From Ziziphus jujuba (lineage: Eukaryota; Streptophyta; Magnoliopsida; Rosales; Rhamnaceae), in the NCBI RefSeq assembly GCF_031755915.1, contig NC_083382.1:33502501-33566500 (forward strand): DNA of 64,000 bases. Direction: 5' to 3'. Position 1 is the stretch's first letter. Each line of letters begins with the position of its first letter. Positions 1 through 9,837 of this stretch are shown piece by piece. The notes below the pieces were generated by a model. That model was not told the origin of the DNA. It made no database searches and worked only from the letters and a program-made list of their open reading frames with translations. The position numbers and the translations under genes were made by a program.

Positions 1-1
1 G

Positions 2-829
2 GGGTTCTTTCAGATTGTCAACCACGGAGTCCCCCTTCAAGTTCTGGAGAATGCCAAGGAAGCAACCCGCCGCTTCTTTCGGCTGCCTGCTCAAGAGAAG
101 AACAAGTATTCCAAGGACAATTCGCCTTCCAACACCGTCCGCTATGGCACCAGCTTTAGCCCGCAGGCAGAGAAAGCTCTGGAGTGGAAGGACTACCTCA
201 GTCTCTTCTATGTCTCTGATGATGAAGCCTCTGCATTGTGGCCTGCTGCTTGCAGGGATGGTTTGCTAGAGTACATGAGGAAGAGCGAAGCAGTTGTTAA
301 ACAACTACTGAAGGTGCTGATGGAGAAACTCAATGTGACAGAGATTGACAAAAGCAAAGAAGATCTTCTAATGGGATCTCGCAGAATTAACATAAACTAC
401 TATCCCATCTGCCCAAACCCTGAGCTCACCGTGGGAGTCGGCCGCCATTCCGATGTCTCAACTCTTACAATCCTTCTCCAAGATGATATTGGCGGACTGT
501 ACGTGCGGGACCTACAAGACAACAGCTGGATCCATGTCCCTCCGGTGGAAGGCTCCATTGTCATCAACGTGGGAGATGCGTTGCAGATAATGAGCAATGG
601 CCGATACAAGAGCGTCGAGCACCGTGTGGTTGCCAACAGGAGCAAGAACAGGATATCAGTTCCCATTTTTGTGAACCCACGGCCCCATGACATCATCGGC
701 CCGTTGCCTGAAGTGCTTGCAAGTGGAGAACAACCCATTTACAAGAGAGTTCTGTATTCGGACTACGTCAAGCACTTCTTCAGAAAGTCTCACGATGGGA
801 AGGGTACTGTTGACTACGCAAAGATATGA
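2..829 (+). CDS. F6'H-like 2-oxoglutarate dioxygenase, copy 1 (3' part)
   Basis: This is the last 275 codons of a feruloyl-CoA 6'-hydroxylase-like Fe(II)/2-oxoglutarate dioxygenase; the 5' end lies outside the window. The family ortho-hydroxylates feruloyl-CoA in the cytosol, after which the product closes to scopoletin. The frame is open from the first base to TGA at 827-829. The iron ligands are present: His 446-448, Asp 452-454 and the distal His 620-622. The 2-oxoglutarate-binding Arg-x-Ser is at 650-658. The C-terminus ends in DYAKI, as in the other copies. A Gly seen in the other copies shortly before the Arg-x-Ser is Arg here. The first 547 bases match copy 4 (from 40394) except for one base missing in copy 4; after that differences are frequent. 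It may be a working gene, but this cannot be judged without its 5' end. Confidence 0.88.
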   Translation, partial: GFFQIVNHGVPLQVLENAKEATRRFFRLPAQEKNKYSKDNSPSNTVRYGTSFSPQAEKALEWKDYLSLFYVSDDEASALWPAACRDGLLEYMRKSEAVVKQLLKVLMEKLNVTEIDKSKEDLLMGSRRININYYPICPNPELTVGVGRHSDVSTLTILLQDDIGGLYVRDLQDNSWIHVPPVEGSIVINVGDALQIMSNGRYKSVEHRVVANRSKNRISVPIFVNPRPHDIIGPLPEVLASGEQPIYKRVLYSDYVKHFFRKSHDGKGTVDYAKI

Positions 830-1690
830 ATCTTTTTTAACTTTTTACCCACCGTCTTCTTCTGATTTATAAGCATCAAATTCTTTTGTGTTGCAACAAG
901 TGACAATAAACGTGATCAAAAGCGTATCGATGATTAAAGCAATTAAGAGTGAGATTACTTTCATTCATCCAAAGATTTTTTTTTTTTTTAACCACTTTAA
1001 TTATGTAAATGGGCACACATAAGCTGTCCTTTGCCTTGAATATATATTTTCTGATTACCCGCCTTTAGTTTAGATGCACAATCATTCTTTTTCTTTCCTT
1101 TCAACTTTAATCTACTTAGATATTCTATTTTTACTCTGTTTTAGTCAAATAGGTTAAGGGTTTAGTCATGAAGCTTCATTTGCGATCCGCACTATCAGTT
1201 ACAACAAGATATGCCGAGACATTGTAACACCACTAGAAGAGATAATTAAACAGCGAGCAGTACTAGTTGATCTTAAACCAACATATGATAATACAACACC
1301 CCATGATTTTGCCAGTTGGAAAGTGTCCTATATTCAAAGTGGCTGGATATAGAGTGATTGGAATTACCCTGCTGACCTAGCGTCATTGCTTAGCTATTCG
1401 CTTGTGTTTAAATTTACGCTTTCGATCATATTAGCAAAATGGTACACGTAAGTTTTGGAGGAATGAACTCATTAATTTCTTTTTGTATCAGCAAATCGTA
1501 AAGAGTGTACAATTTTGATTTTATATCATGTCGGTCATCTTTTCATTAACCTTATTACCATTGACTTCCTGTTTATGAAAAAGATACAAACTTTCAAATG
1601 TATAAAACATTAACATACATCATTATATTTATTCGCTTTCTTGATATATATAATACACTGATCATTCTAGGCACTTGTTTCTCTTATTCA
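830..1690 (+). repeat. 3' flank of copy 1, duplicated downstream of copy 4
   Basis: This non-coding flank aligns with about 41222-42110 with scattered substitutions and small indels, so the duplication unit of copies 1 and 4 extended some 850 bases past the stop codon. Similarity fades near 1700, where copy 1 runs into unrelated A+T-rich sequence. An AATAAA near 905 could be a polyadenylation signal. No other gene is seen up to 1975. Confidence 0.75.
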
Positions 1691-1983
1691 TCCACAAAAT
1701 AAAGGATGATGGACCTTCATTTAATTTATATATTTCTCTAACACTCATCTTTTGGACTTCTTTTTAGATTTTGAATTCAGAATTTTTTAGATCTCTGATT
1801 CTGATACCATATTGAATTATCACTAATCTAAAAAACGTAAGCTAACAGAAGATGAATTTTTATTTCATTTATATTTTTCTTCAACAAAGATTCATTTAAA
1901 ATAAAAACGAACTATTTTTGGGAACCAAAATTTAAAAAAACAAAGTAATTAAAATATTATCTCTTCCAAAACTATAAGCAATC

Positions 1984-2528
1984 TAGGAATGGCAATTTGT
2001 CCCACACGACCCGATCCCCATGGTGCACTGTCCCTAATGGGGCGGTTTTTTCCAAAAAAATCGAGATTACAGGGCTGGCTCGGGGCAAAGGTCTAAAAAC
2101 CGAACCAAGGACAGGGAATAAACATCCCGCCCTGAACCCGGCCCGTTATATATATTTATTTATTTTTTCATTTTTTCTAGTTTCATTTATGTAAAACATC
2201 ATTTTCTTCTTCTCTTACAAGCTCCAACACTAAGCCCTCAACTTTGGCTGCCGACATCGATGTATTTTATTGTATTTTTATTGCATTTTAGTCACTTTAT
2301 TTATATTTTATTTATTAAAAAAATTATATAAATTTTTCAAAAAAAAATTATATGAATAATAAAAAAAAAGGGAAAAAACCACCTTGCCTTGTTCTCGATT
2401 GGGGAATCCCGTCCCCACCCCGCCCATAAAGAAACGAAAAAAACCGTGGGAACGGGATAGAAAATTCCCTACGGGGATGGAGACGAGATTTTAAAAACTA
2501 GCCTCGTCTCGTCCCGTTGACATTCCTA
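1984..2528. mobile_element. hAT-type MITE (non-autonomous, 545 bp)
   Basis: The ends are inverted repeats: TAGGAATGGCAA at 1984-1995 and its near complement at 2517-2528 (11 of 12 positions). They are flanked by AAGCAATC (1976-1983) and AAGCAACC (2529-2536), an 8-bp target duplication with one mismatch, as expected for the hAT superfamily. Inside are G+C-rich blocks of the GGGACGGG kind at both ends, an A+T-rich centre, and no coding capacity. Confidence 0.72.
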
Positions 2529-2536
2529 AAGCAACC

Positions 2537-4470
2537 TATTATCCATCTAAGTGTTCTACTCCTATTACAATAGTAAACTTATGATGCTAATAGTACTCCA
2601 ATCAAACACTCTCAGAGAGGAAGAAAAGGTAGTTAATGAGAGAAATAGTGATAAAGATAGAGAGAGAGAGAGAGAGAGGCTTAATCCAAACTTTTATTTT
2701 TTCATAGAAAATAAAATTTGACAGAGAGAGAGAGGCTTCAATCCAAACTTCTATTTTTCCATAGAAAATAATGATTTTAGCAAGAATAGGTGTTGAACTT
2801 GTAAGTAAGGAGGCTTAAATAATGGAGGACTAAGAGGATGTCAAGCGTTGAGTGTTCATGGCTAATTTAATGACTCTACTTTTATCGTTCATTGTCATTT
2901 TCACTTTTCTAAACCCAAAAAAGGAGTTAGAAACTTTATGTCTCCCAATAAATGTGGACAATAAAAGTCCAAAAAAAAAAAAAAGAAAGTAAAAAATAAA
3001 ATGAAATGAATATTGAACGAGGGGAGGAAAAGCTGCCCATGAATTGAGTTGATGAAAATAGACGTGCACGCCAACCCCACCGTTGCATCTCTTGGCGTTT
3101 TTCTCTGGATATTCATCGATTATTATTCCAGCTGCCAAGCCAAGTTCACGTGAGTCGTGACAAGCAAATCTCGCTCTCAGATGAGCTAGGATACACTAAA
3201 GGCTATGAATGTGATATCGTAACTAGGTGGTGGGTCTTATCGAGCAGCTTTAAACCATTCAATAACATTTATTATTCAAACTCATCTTTAATGGACCAAA
3301 TTCTTGTAATTTAACTGACCACTATACAAATTCATTCAAAACTTAAAACTCACACGTTAAAAACCAATTAACAAACTATTAAAACAGCGGTCATAACCAT
3401 TAAATTGGTTTTTAAAATCAAAATTTTCCAGCATTAAAGAAAAAAGAATTTACTTTCCATTTCCTACATTCTCCGTTTCTTTCTTTCTTTTCCTTTTTCC
3501 CATTTTATCCACCTATAGCTGACACACGTTTTACTATAGTAATGTAAAAGATGGTTGCCTATTTTTCTAAGCAGGGATTGAAAAGCCAATTGACTAAAGT
3601 CTAAACTATATAATAATAAAAGGTTGTTCTTAATTTAAGATAATGTGTATGTATAATGATGGAAGAATACACTGTTACCAAAAAAAGACAAAAGAAAAAA
3701 ATGATGGAAGCACACTTATATATAATTTGTATACTTTTGATTTAATGGACTGCATGGCTGGTTTTAATAGTGAGCTCTATTTTGAAAGTGGTCGTTGCTA
3801 TCTATGGACCATCCCAAAAAATATTGGTAGTTTTTTGTATATGTTACCACAAAGTGAGTTTCTTTTTCTTTTTTCCTCCATAATTCCTCAAAATTGTCTT
3901 CCCTAATGTATCAAAGTTACAACCTCACACTTATCAACTGAATCAATCTCACATGACTACCATAAAATGAATTAAAAAGCCTAATTGATCAGATTTTACC
4001 AAAAAAAGAAAGCCTACTTTCAGAACTAATCCAAATTGGCATGCACAATCATGAAGAGAGCAAGGGAATATAAGGAGCACTCGGGGGGGATCCACTCTTT
4101 GGCCTCATAGTTTCAACGGGCAAAATCTTATACGATCATAATTAATTAAGTAGTTAATTCAGTTTAGTGACATATCTTTACTGAATTTCAAGGATCAACT
4201 AGAATTGTCGCAATCAGTTGCTAGAATCTCGATCCTTGGTTTGGGTTCAAGAAATTTCAAGAGCTAGTGCTGCAAAATAATGTAAACTGGATTCAATTAC
4301 TATTAATTAATTTCATTCAGGATAGAATAATATATTTTAATGTATCATATATTTTTGTAGTTTAGTAGTTAGGATGCATATATGTATATTATATATCTAT
4401 ATATGTATGTATGTATATATATATATATATATATAAGTTAATAGCTTCACGAATTGCTAGTCTACTTTTA
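2537..4470. other. A+T-rich intergenic stretch
   Basis: No gene is supported here. It contains an (AG)n run near 2657-2677, a locally duplicated block of about 60 bases (around 2665-2712 and 2724-2770, each an AG run followed by a similar sequence ending in a TAGAAAATAA-like motif), and a (TA)n run near 4390-4436. The open frames present are short, of low complexity and without recognisable domains. Confidence 0.6.
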
Positions 4471-7383
4471 TGTCAGGGCCCGTCCAAAATTTTTCACCGG
4501 AACCCTAGACAAGCCCTGATCCCAGGGAAACCCTACCGGACCCTCCTATGGAAAATCCGGCAGAACCTCCCCTAAGAGATGAACTTACCACAAATTCCTG
4601 CACTGAAAACACACTTCTATAACATCTCCTTATCCCTCCCACGATACTACAAGTTGATTCCACAAATTTCAGCACTTCAAAAGTAAATAACAGTAATCCA
4701 GTGCATAATAAATACATAAGTGTCCCATACAGTATACAGAGCTTCATGAAGTACTACTAAGTATAGAATACAACAAGAGTGAAAGAAGTATTACAACTGC
4801 AATAAAGGAAGAATAGGGTACTTCACGAACTAAGACAGCGATGAAGATCAAATCCGCTCCGGATGAACACCGACAACCTGGTACCTAGAGGAACAGAATT
4901 TGAAAATATGATATGCTAATCATCTCAGTGAGTGACCCTATCTACTATACAATTATAATACCACGGTAATAAAGTAGATAAATAATAATTAATTGGAAAT
5001 AATAATTTCTCTCAAAACCCTTACAATTCTCTCGGTTGGAAAAGTTCTCCTTTTTAAAACCTTTTCACAAAACCCTTTGTTCGTATTCCCCGAAAACCAA
5101 GGCATCAAATAGATACCAGAAACAGTAATAATTATATTTTTAATTCCGATACAATATCAAAATATTTATTTTAAAATCCCAATTCTGAAATCACTTGATG
5201 CACCCACTATATACCAGTGGCGCCAACAGTACCCAACGTCCCAAGGTACCGCCAGACAGGAGGTTATAGAAAGAAACCGGCATACGGTCGCGTGGTGTCC
5301 CACTGCACCGCTGCTAACTGGTGTCCCGGCCATGGAGGGGGGGCCTACCCTCGTCCGATGGCAACCACAGGACAACCTCATAATATCACCTGCGCGCTAC
5401 TCATACCCACCTGCGCACTAATCACATCCGTGTGCACACTAACCATATCACATATAAACAGAACACCAGTACGTGCACAGTGCATCTAAAAAAAATCACA
5501 AATTCCACATATTTAATTTATATATTAAAATCTCAAATTTTCCACAAACATAACATGTTTATTCCATCCAATTGAACCCGAAAATTCTCCACAATTTCTT
5601 TATAATCAACATCATAAATTCCATGATTTTCAAATCCACCAACTCCCAAATCCACCAATTTAAATATCCACATTTTCCCAATAGCATAAATAATTCTTGA
5701 AATATAATAATTAAATCACATAATATTCCATGGGCATACTTTATAAAAATTGAAGTCACCAACGTAAACAAATATTTTCCTTGAAATATTTAAAAATCAA
5801 ATCATGCCCAATTTAATGTTAAAACCACAAGAATTTCATAAATAATTGAATTCCACAATAAATCAATTAAATATTTGGCACATAGAATTTAAATTCCAAA
5901 TATTCAAATCACACATAATATTCACCAATTTTAATTCCCAAAATTAATTTGAAGGTTGGTCACTCACCTTAAGCACGTATCTCAATCAAGATCCTCTGTA
6001 GGATCGACTCCACTACTCGCACGTGCACCTAAAACATCCACAATACACCAAACCACAAATATTAATATTTTAATCGGATAACTCCCAAATGGGTGCCCGG
6101 GGAGCGAACACCAAACGATATCTAAAATTTACAAGTTATATACCGAATCGAAGCTCGAGTGATGAGGATCACGGATTCGGTCTTACTTTTCGGTGATCGG
6201 ACCCGAGGTGGTCGGAATCTTGCCGAAAAGCTTGCGGGTTTCTCCGCAATTCTCCCAAACTGTCGCGAATTGGCAGAAACGGATGCCGGATTCGGGTTCC
6301 AGAGGTCAAACATAGTGGACGAGGACCGGCGGTGCGACTGGGTACTCGCCGGAACAGTAACTTCCGGCGAGCCGCCACGGTCACCGGCAACCGTCACCGG
6401 CGGCGGCGCGTGCGGTGGCCGTTGGTTGAGATTTTTTGTAGATTTGTAGATCGAAGGAAGAGGAATCCAATGGGACCGGCGGTGAGGCAAACGGAGGCCG
6501 AACGGTGGAGAAATCGGGGTTTGAAGAATTTCAGCCCCTCGCCGGAAAAAGCTCCGATCCCGGTGCGTCGGAGGTCCGGTGGCCGTGAAATTTGGTGGGT
6601 AGGCCGGACTTGAGGAGATGGTGAGGGATGGCTGGCGCGTGTGGCCTGAAAATGGCCGGAAAGGGGTCAAACGGCGGTGGCCGGCGATGGAGGGAAAAAT
6701 CGCCGCCGATCTTCGCCGCCTCGATATGGGCGCATCCGGTGACCAACGGTCGTGAAATTTTGGGGTTTTGCCGGAAATGGGGAGGGGCGTCCATCCGGCC
6801 AGAGCGTGTAACGTGAATCGGCTGGAAAATATGAAGATTCCGGCTGCCGGTCGGTTTCTCTCTCTCTCTCTCTTTCTCTCTCTTCCCCGAGATTTTTGTC
6901 AAATAAAAGCCACCGTTGTGGCACTGTTCATTCCACGTGGACCAATCAGGTGCTGACACATGGCATTACTGTGCACTTAAGCCAGATATAATAAAATATT
7001 ATGGTATCCGGCAAACTTCAAACGTCCATAACTTTTCAACCAAATGTCCGATTTAAGTGTGCCGCTAGTCTATGAACTCGTATCGACGAGTATTTTACAA
7101 CCATACAAGAGTCAAAACAAAATTACACAACGAGAAAAAGTCAACTTGGGGCACCTTTTGGACTGTTTGCACCTCAACTTGTTTTGCCCATAACTTTCAA
7201 ACCGTAGCTCCGTTTTCGACGTGCTACTAGTTTACGAACTCGGAGCATCATGCACTTCGCTACGGTACCCTGGTCAACTTGAAATTTCAACTCGAACAAA
7301 AAGTCAACTTTTGACCCGCTCGATCAACGGTTAACCTCGGTCAACGTGCACGAATTCCGATATGATTTGGGACGGGGTGTTAA
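4471..7383. mobile_element. Long LTR-like element, copy a (probable solo LTR, 2.9 kb)
   Basis: This is a full-length relative of the split element at 18685-27455. Both begin TGTCAGG, followed by a shared stretch, and end GGGACGGGGTGTTA. The two ends resemble each other as short inverted repeats (TGT..CCCGTCC), as LTRs beginning TGTAACACCCCGTCC would, read on -. The interior has a G+C-rich block (6120-6900) and a CT run (about 6857-6890). A right third with phrases such as CATAACTTT and CAACTTG is shared with the other copy. There is no reverse transcriptase, no second LTR and no clear target duplication, so a solo LTR of a large gypsy element is the best guess. The open frames across the G+C-rich block look spurious. 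Confidence 0.55.
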
Positions 7384-7735
7384 TGTCTGTTTAATGTTTG
7401 TGGAAAAATTCCTCGTTATATATAATTTATAGCCCATATAAATATATATATATATATATAAATAATAAAATTTATAGCCCATATAAAAATAATAATAATA
7501 ATAATAAAATTTATAGCCATGTGTGCTTACTAGGATGTGGATAGTCTACGTGGTGGGCGCCTCAATATTATTGATGTTACAATTCGATTAAGCAAATTTG
7601 GTACGTAACTTTGGTGAGCATTTTTATTTCCTTATCTTATATATCTTTACTTCTTATATAATTTATTGCGATGGAGTAATACTCAAGTTGTAATTATAAA
7701 AAAATTATACAGAGGACACGGCTTGGACATTTTAT
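7384..7735. other. Spacer upstream of copy 2 with short AT repeats
   Basis: Three short copies of an AATTTATAGCC motif separated by (TA)n and (AAT)n runs lie between 7420 and 7520. The rest is A+T-rich and should hold distal promoter sequence of copy 2. No gene is seen. Confidence 0.5.
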
Positions 7736-7743
7736 TATAAATA
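7736..7743 (+). promoter_or_regulatory. TATA box of F6'H copy 2
   Basis: TATAAATA lies 143 bases before the ATG at 7887, similar in placement to the TATA boxes of copies 3 and 4 (about 150-160 bases upstream of their ATGs). Confidence 0.55.
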
Positions 7744-7886
7744 TAGGACTTCTTCAAGGATCGTAAAGCAAACCAACTAACAGCTTATCTACTTCCCCAA
7801 GCCAGCTTCCAATATTAACCACTGATTTTCTTCCTTCAATTTCTTACTAATCTCCATTAATTTCCATCTTATCCCAAGCTCTTGCA

Positions 7887-8701
7887 ATGGCTTCAACAAT
7901 GGCCGCGATCAACAGCGCCACCGACCCTGCCTTTGATTTCTCAGACTTTGTGTTAACCAAAGGTCATGGAGTAAAGGGTCTATCAGAAACAGGCATCCAA
8001 AACCCTTCCAAGCCAATATATCCAGCCTCTGGAAGAAAGGCTTTGCATGACCAAAATCGTCCTTGAAAACGCCATTCCCATCATCGACCTATCGGACCCC
8101 AATGGCACTGGTGTTGCGGACGCCATTTGTAATGCGGCAGAGAGGTGGGGGTTCTTTCAGATTGTCAACCACGGAGTCCCCTTCAAGTTCTGGAGAATGC
8201 CAAGGAAGCAACCCGCCGCTTCTTTCGGTTGCCTGCTCAGGAGAAGAACAAGTATTCCAAGGACAATTCGCCTTCCAACACCGTCCGCTATGGCACCAGC
8301 TTTAGCCCGCAGGCAGAGAAAGCTCTGGAGTGGAAGGACTACCTCAGTCTCTTCTATGTCTCTGATGATGAAGCCTCTGCATTGTGGCCTGCTGCTTGCA
8401 GGGATGGTTTGCTAGAGTACATGAGGAAGAGCGAAGCAGTTGTTAAACAACTACTGAAGATGCTGATGGAGAAACTCAATGTGACAGAGATTGACAAAAG
8501 CAAAGAAGATCTTCTAATGGGATCTCGCAGAATTAACATAAACTACTATCCCATCTGCCCAAACCCTGAGCTCACCGTGGGAGTCGGCCGCCATTCCGAT
8601 GTCTCAACTCTTACAATCCTTCTCCAAGATGATATTGGCGGACTGTACGTGCGGGACCTACAAGACAACAGCTGGATCCATGTCCCTCCGGTGAAAGGCT
8701 C
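7887..8701 (+). pseudogene. F6'H copy 2, 5' segment (frameshifted, interrupted)
   Basis: This is a full F6'H-like N-terminal region (start MASTMAA) reaching about residue 271, where a copia element begins at 8702. Compared with copy 4 it has one extra base near 8003, which throws the frame to an early stop, and one missing base in the run of C near 8178, which brings the frame back. The stretch between is read out of frame. The iron-binding His-x-Asp is present downstream. The two indels nearly cancel but still leave an in-frame stop (about 8064), so the gene was probably already damaged, whatever the order of events. The remainder of the gene resumes at 14272. Confidence 0.88.
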
Positions 8702-9083
8702 TGTGAAGTCCAGCCGCACCAACCACAGCCACCATTTTTTACAGCCACCATTTTTGACACCATTGCTGCACCGAATGGATTGTTCAACAATTGTGGGCTA
8801 AGCTGTTGAAGATTGTGGCCATTCAACCAACCTTGTAAGCCTATAAATAGGCTCCTTCCCGTTGCATGAAAACCAAGTCAAGAGAGCAAGCTCAATAAGT
8901 TCCAGAGAGAGCTTGAGAGAAGAGTGAGCAATTCCAGAGAGAATTGGAGAGTGTAGAGAGAGATTTCACGTGAGAATCCAAGAGAGAAGTTTTTATTTTT
9001 GTATTTTATTTCCAAGAGAGTAATAGAATTCTTTTATTTTTCTTCTCATATTTCTTCTCTAAAGTGGTCAGAGAACCACAACA
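8702..9083 (+). repeat. 5' LTR of the copia element
   Basis: This 382-bp LTR starts TGTGAAGT and ends CACAACA. It has a TATA box (TATAAATA, 8842-8849), followed by purine-rich GAGAG blocks that probably belong to R/U5. It should hold the element's promoter. Confidence 0.93.
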
Positions 9084-9085
9084 AG

Positions 9086-9100
9086 TGGTGTCAGAGCTCC
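9086..9100 (+). other. Primer-binding site of the copia element (tRNA-iMet type)
   Basis: Two bases after the 5' LTR, TGGTGTCAGAGC matches the complement of the 3' end of initiator tRNA-Met (TGGTATCAGAGC) at 11 of 12 positions. An initiator tRNA-Met gene lies in this window at 49864-49935. Confidence 0.85.
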
Positions 9101-9345
9101 AGGTCGAGAGCTTGGGTTCAAAATTTGAAGAAACAAAGCTACTGTTCTTCAAGTTGGTGTTTTGCAAAGTTGCTCAAATAATTAATTTGACAATATCAGG
9201 TGAAAGTACCCGACGAGAGGAGAACATACAAGTTCGCTGGAGAGAAAGAAACCGTTGCACGCGCCCGCACGCGCCACCTGAATATTGTCTGCAACAAGTC
9301 ACGCGCCTCACGCGCCGCACGCGCCGTCTGGAGGTTGAAGACGAC

Positions 9346-9484
9346 CACGTCAGCAGCCACGTCAGTAGCCACGTCAGCGCACCCCTGCCACGTCATCTGC
9401 CACGCCAGCCGACACGTCGTCAGCCACGTCATCTACCGCGTCATCTACCACGTGTTGACACGTCAGCACCATCTGCCACGTCAT
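9346..9484 (+). promoter_or_regulatory. Cluster of ACGTCA motifs in the copia leader
   Basis: Within 139 bases there are eight ACGTC cores, seven of them ACGTCA, plus one CACGTG. ACGTCA (TGACGT on the other strand) is the core bound by plant TGA-type bZIP factors. The cluster lies in the transcribed leader between the LTR and gag. It may be a regulatory array or a simple low-complexity expansion of GCCACGTCAT-like units. Confidence 0.5.
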
Positions 9485-9491
9485 CAATATT

Positions 9492-9667
9492 TTCTGAAAT
9501 TACGGAACAGCCCTGAAGTATTGGAAATTACAGATTGACCCCTGTAGTTTTCTGAAATTACGGAACAGCCCCTAAATTATTGGAAATGACAGATTGACCC
9601 CTGTAGTTTTCTGAAATTATAGAACAGCCCCTGAATTATTTGAAATTACAGATTAACCCCTGTAGTT
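9492..9667 (+). repeat. Three 58-59-bp tandem repeats in the copia leader
   Basis: Units start at 9492, 9550 and 9609 with TTCTGAAAT and contain ACAGCCC and GACCCCTGTAG. Decayed partial units continue to about 9755. The repeat contains no long open frame and ends before the gag start at 9838. Confidence 0.8.
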
Positions 9668-9837
9668 TCTGTATTTGCAGGTTGACCCAGAAATTTTGTG
9701 AAATTACAGTTTTGCCCCATAATTTCTGGTAATTATATTTTGACCCCGGAAGAGTCAAGTCCACCATTTTCGGCCGTTCCGGACGCAACGGTTAACTTCG
9801 TTTTGCCAAATTCAGCTCCATTTTTGTTCAAGCCATA

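Noticed and set aside
2830..3138. 102-codon frame on - in the left intergenic region
   Set aside because: Phe-rich translation of A tracts; no family resemblance and no nearby promoter or splice pattern.
6122..6959. Several overlapping open frames on both strands in the G+C-rich block of the long element
   Set aside because: Open frames on opposite strands over the same G+C-rich sequence, no known domain, low-complexity Arg/Pro/Gly content, and the block lies in a repeat element found twice.
8003..8178. Intron in F6'H copy 2 to explain the frame change
   Set aside because: The aligned sequence is continuous with copy 4 apart from two single-base indels, and other copies are intronless.
9064..9538. 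Open frames in the copia leader
   Set aside because: They cover the ACGTCA array and repeats, have no gag-like features, and end before the true gag start.
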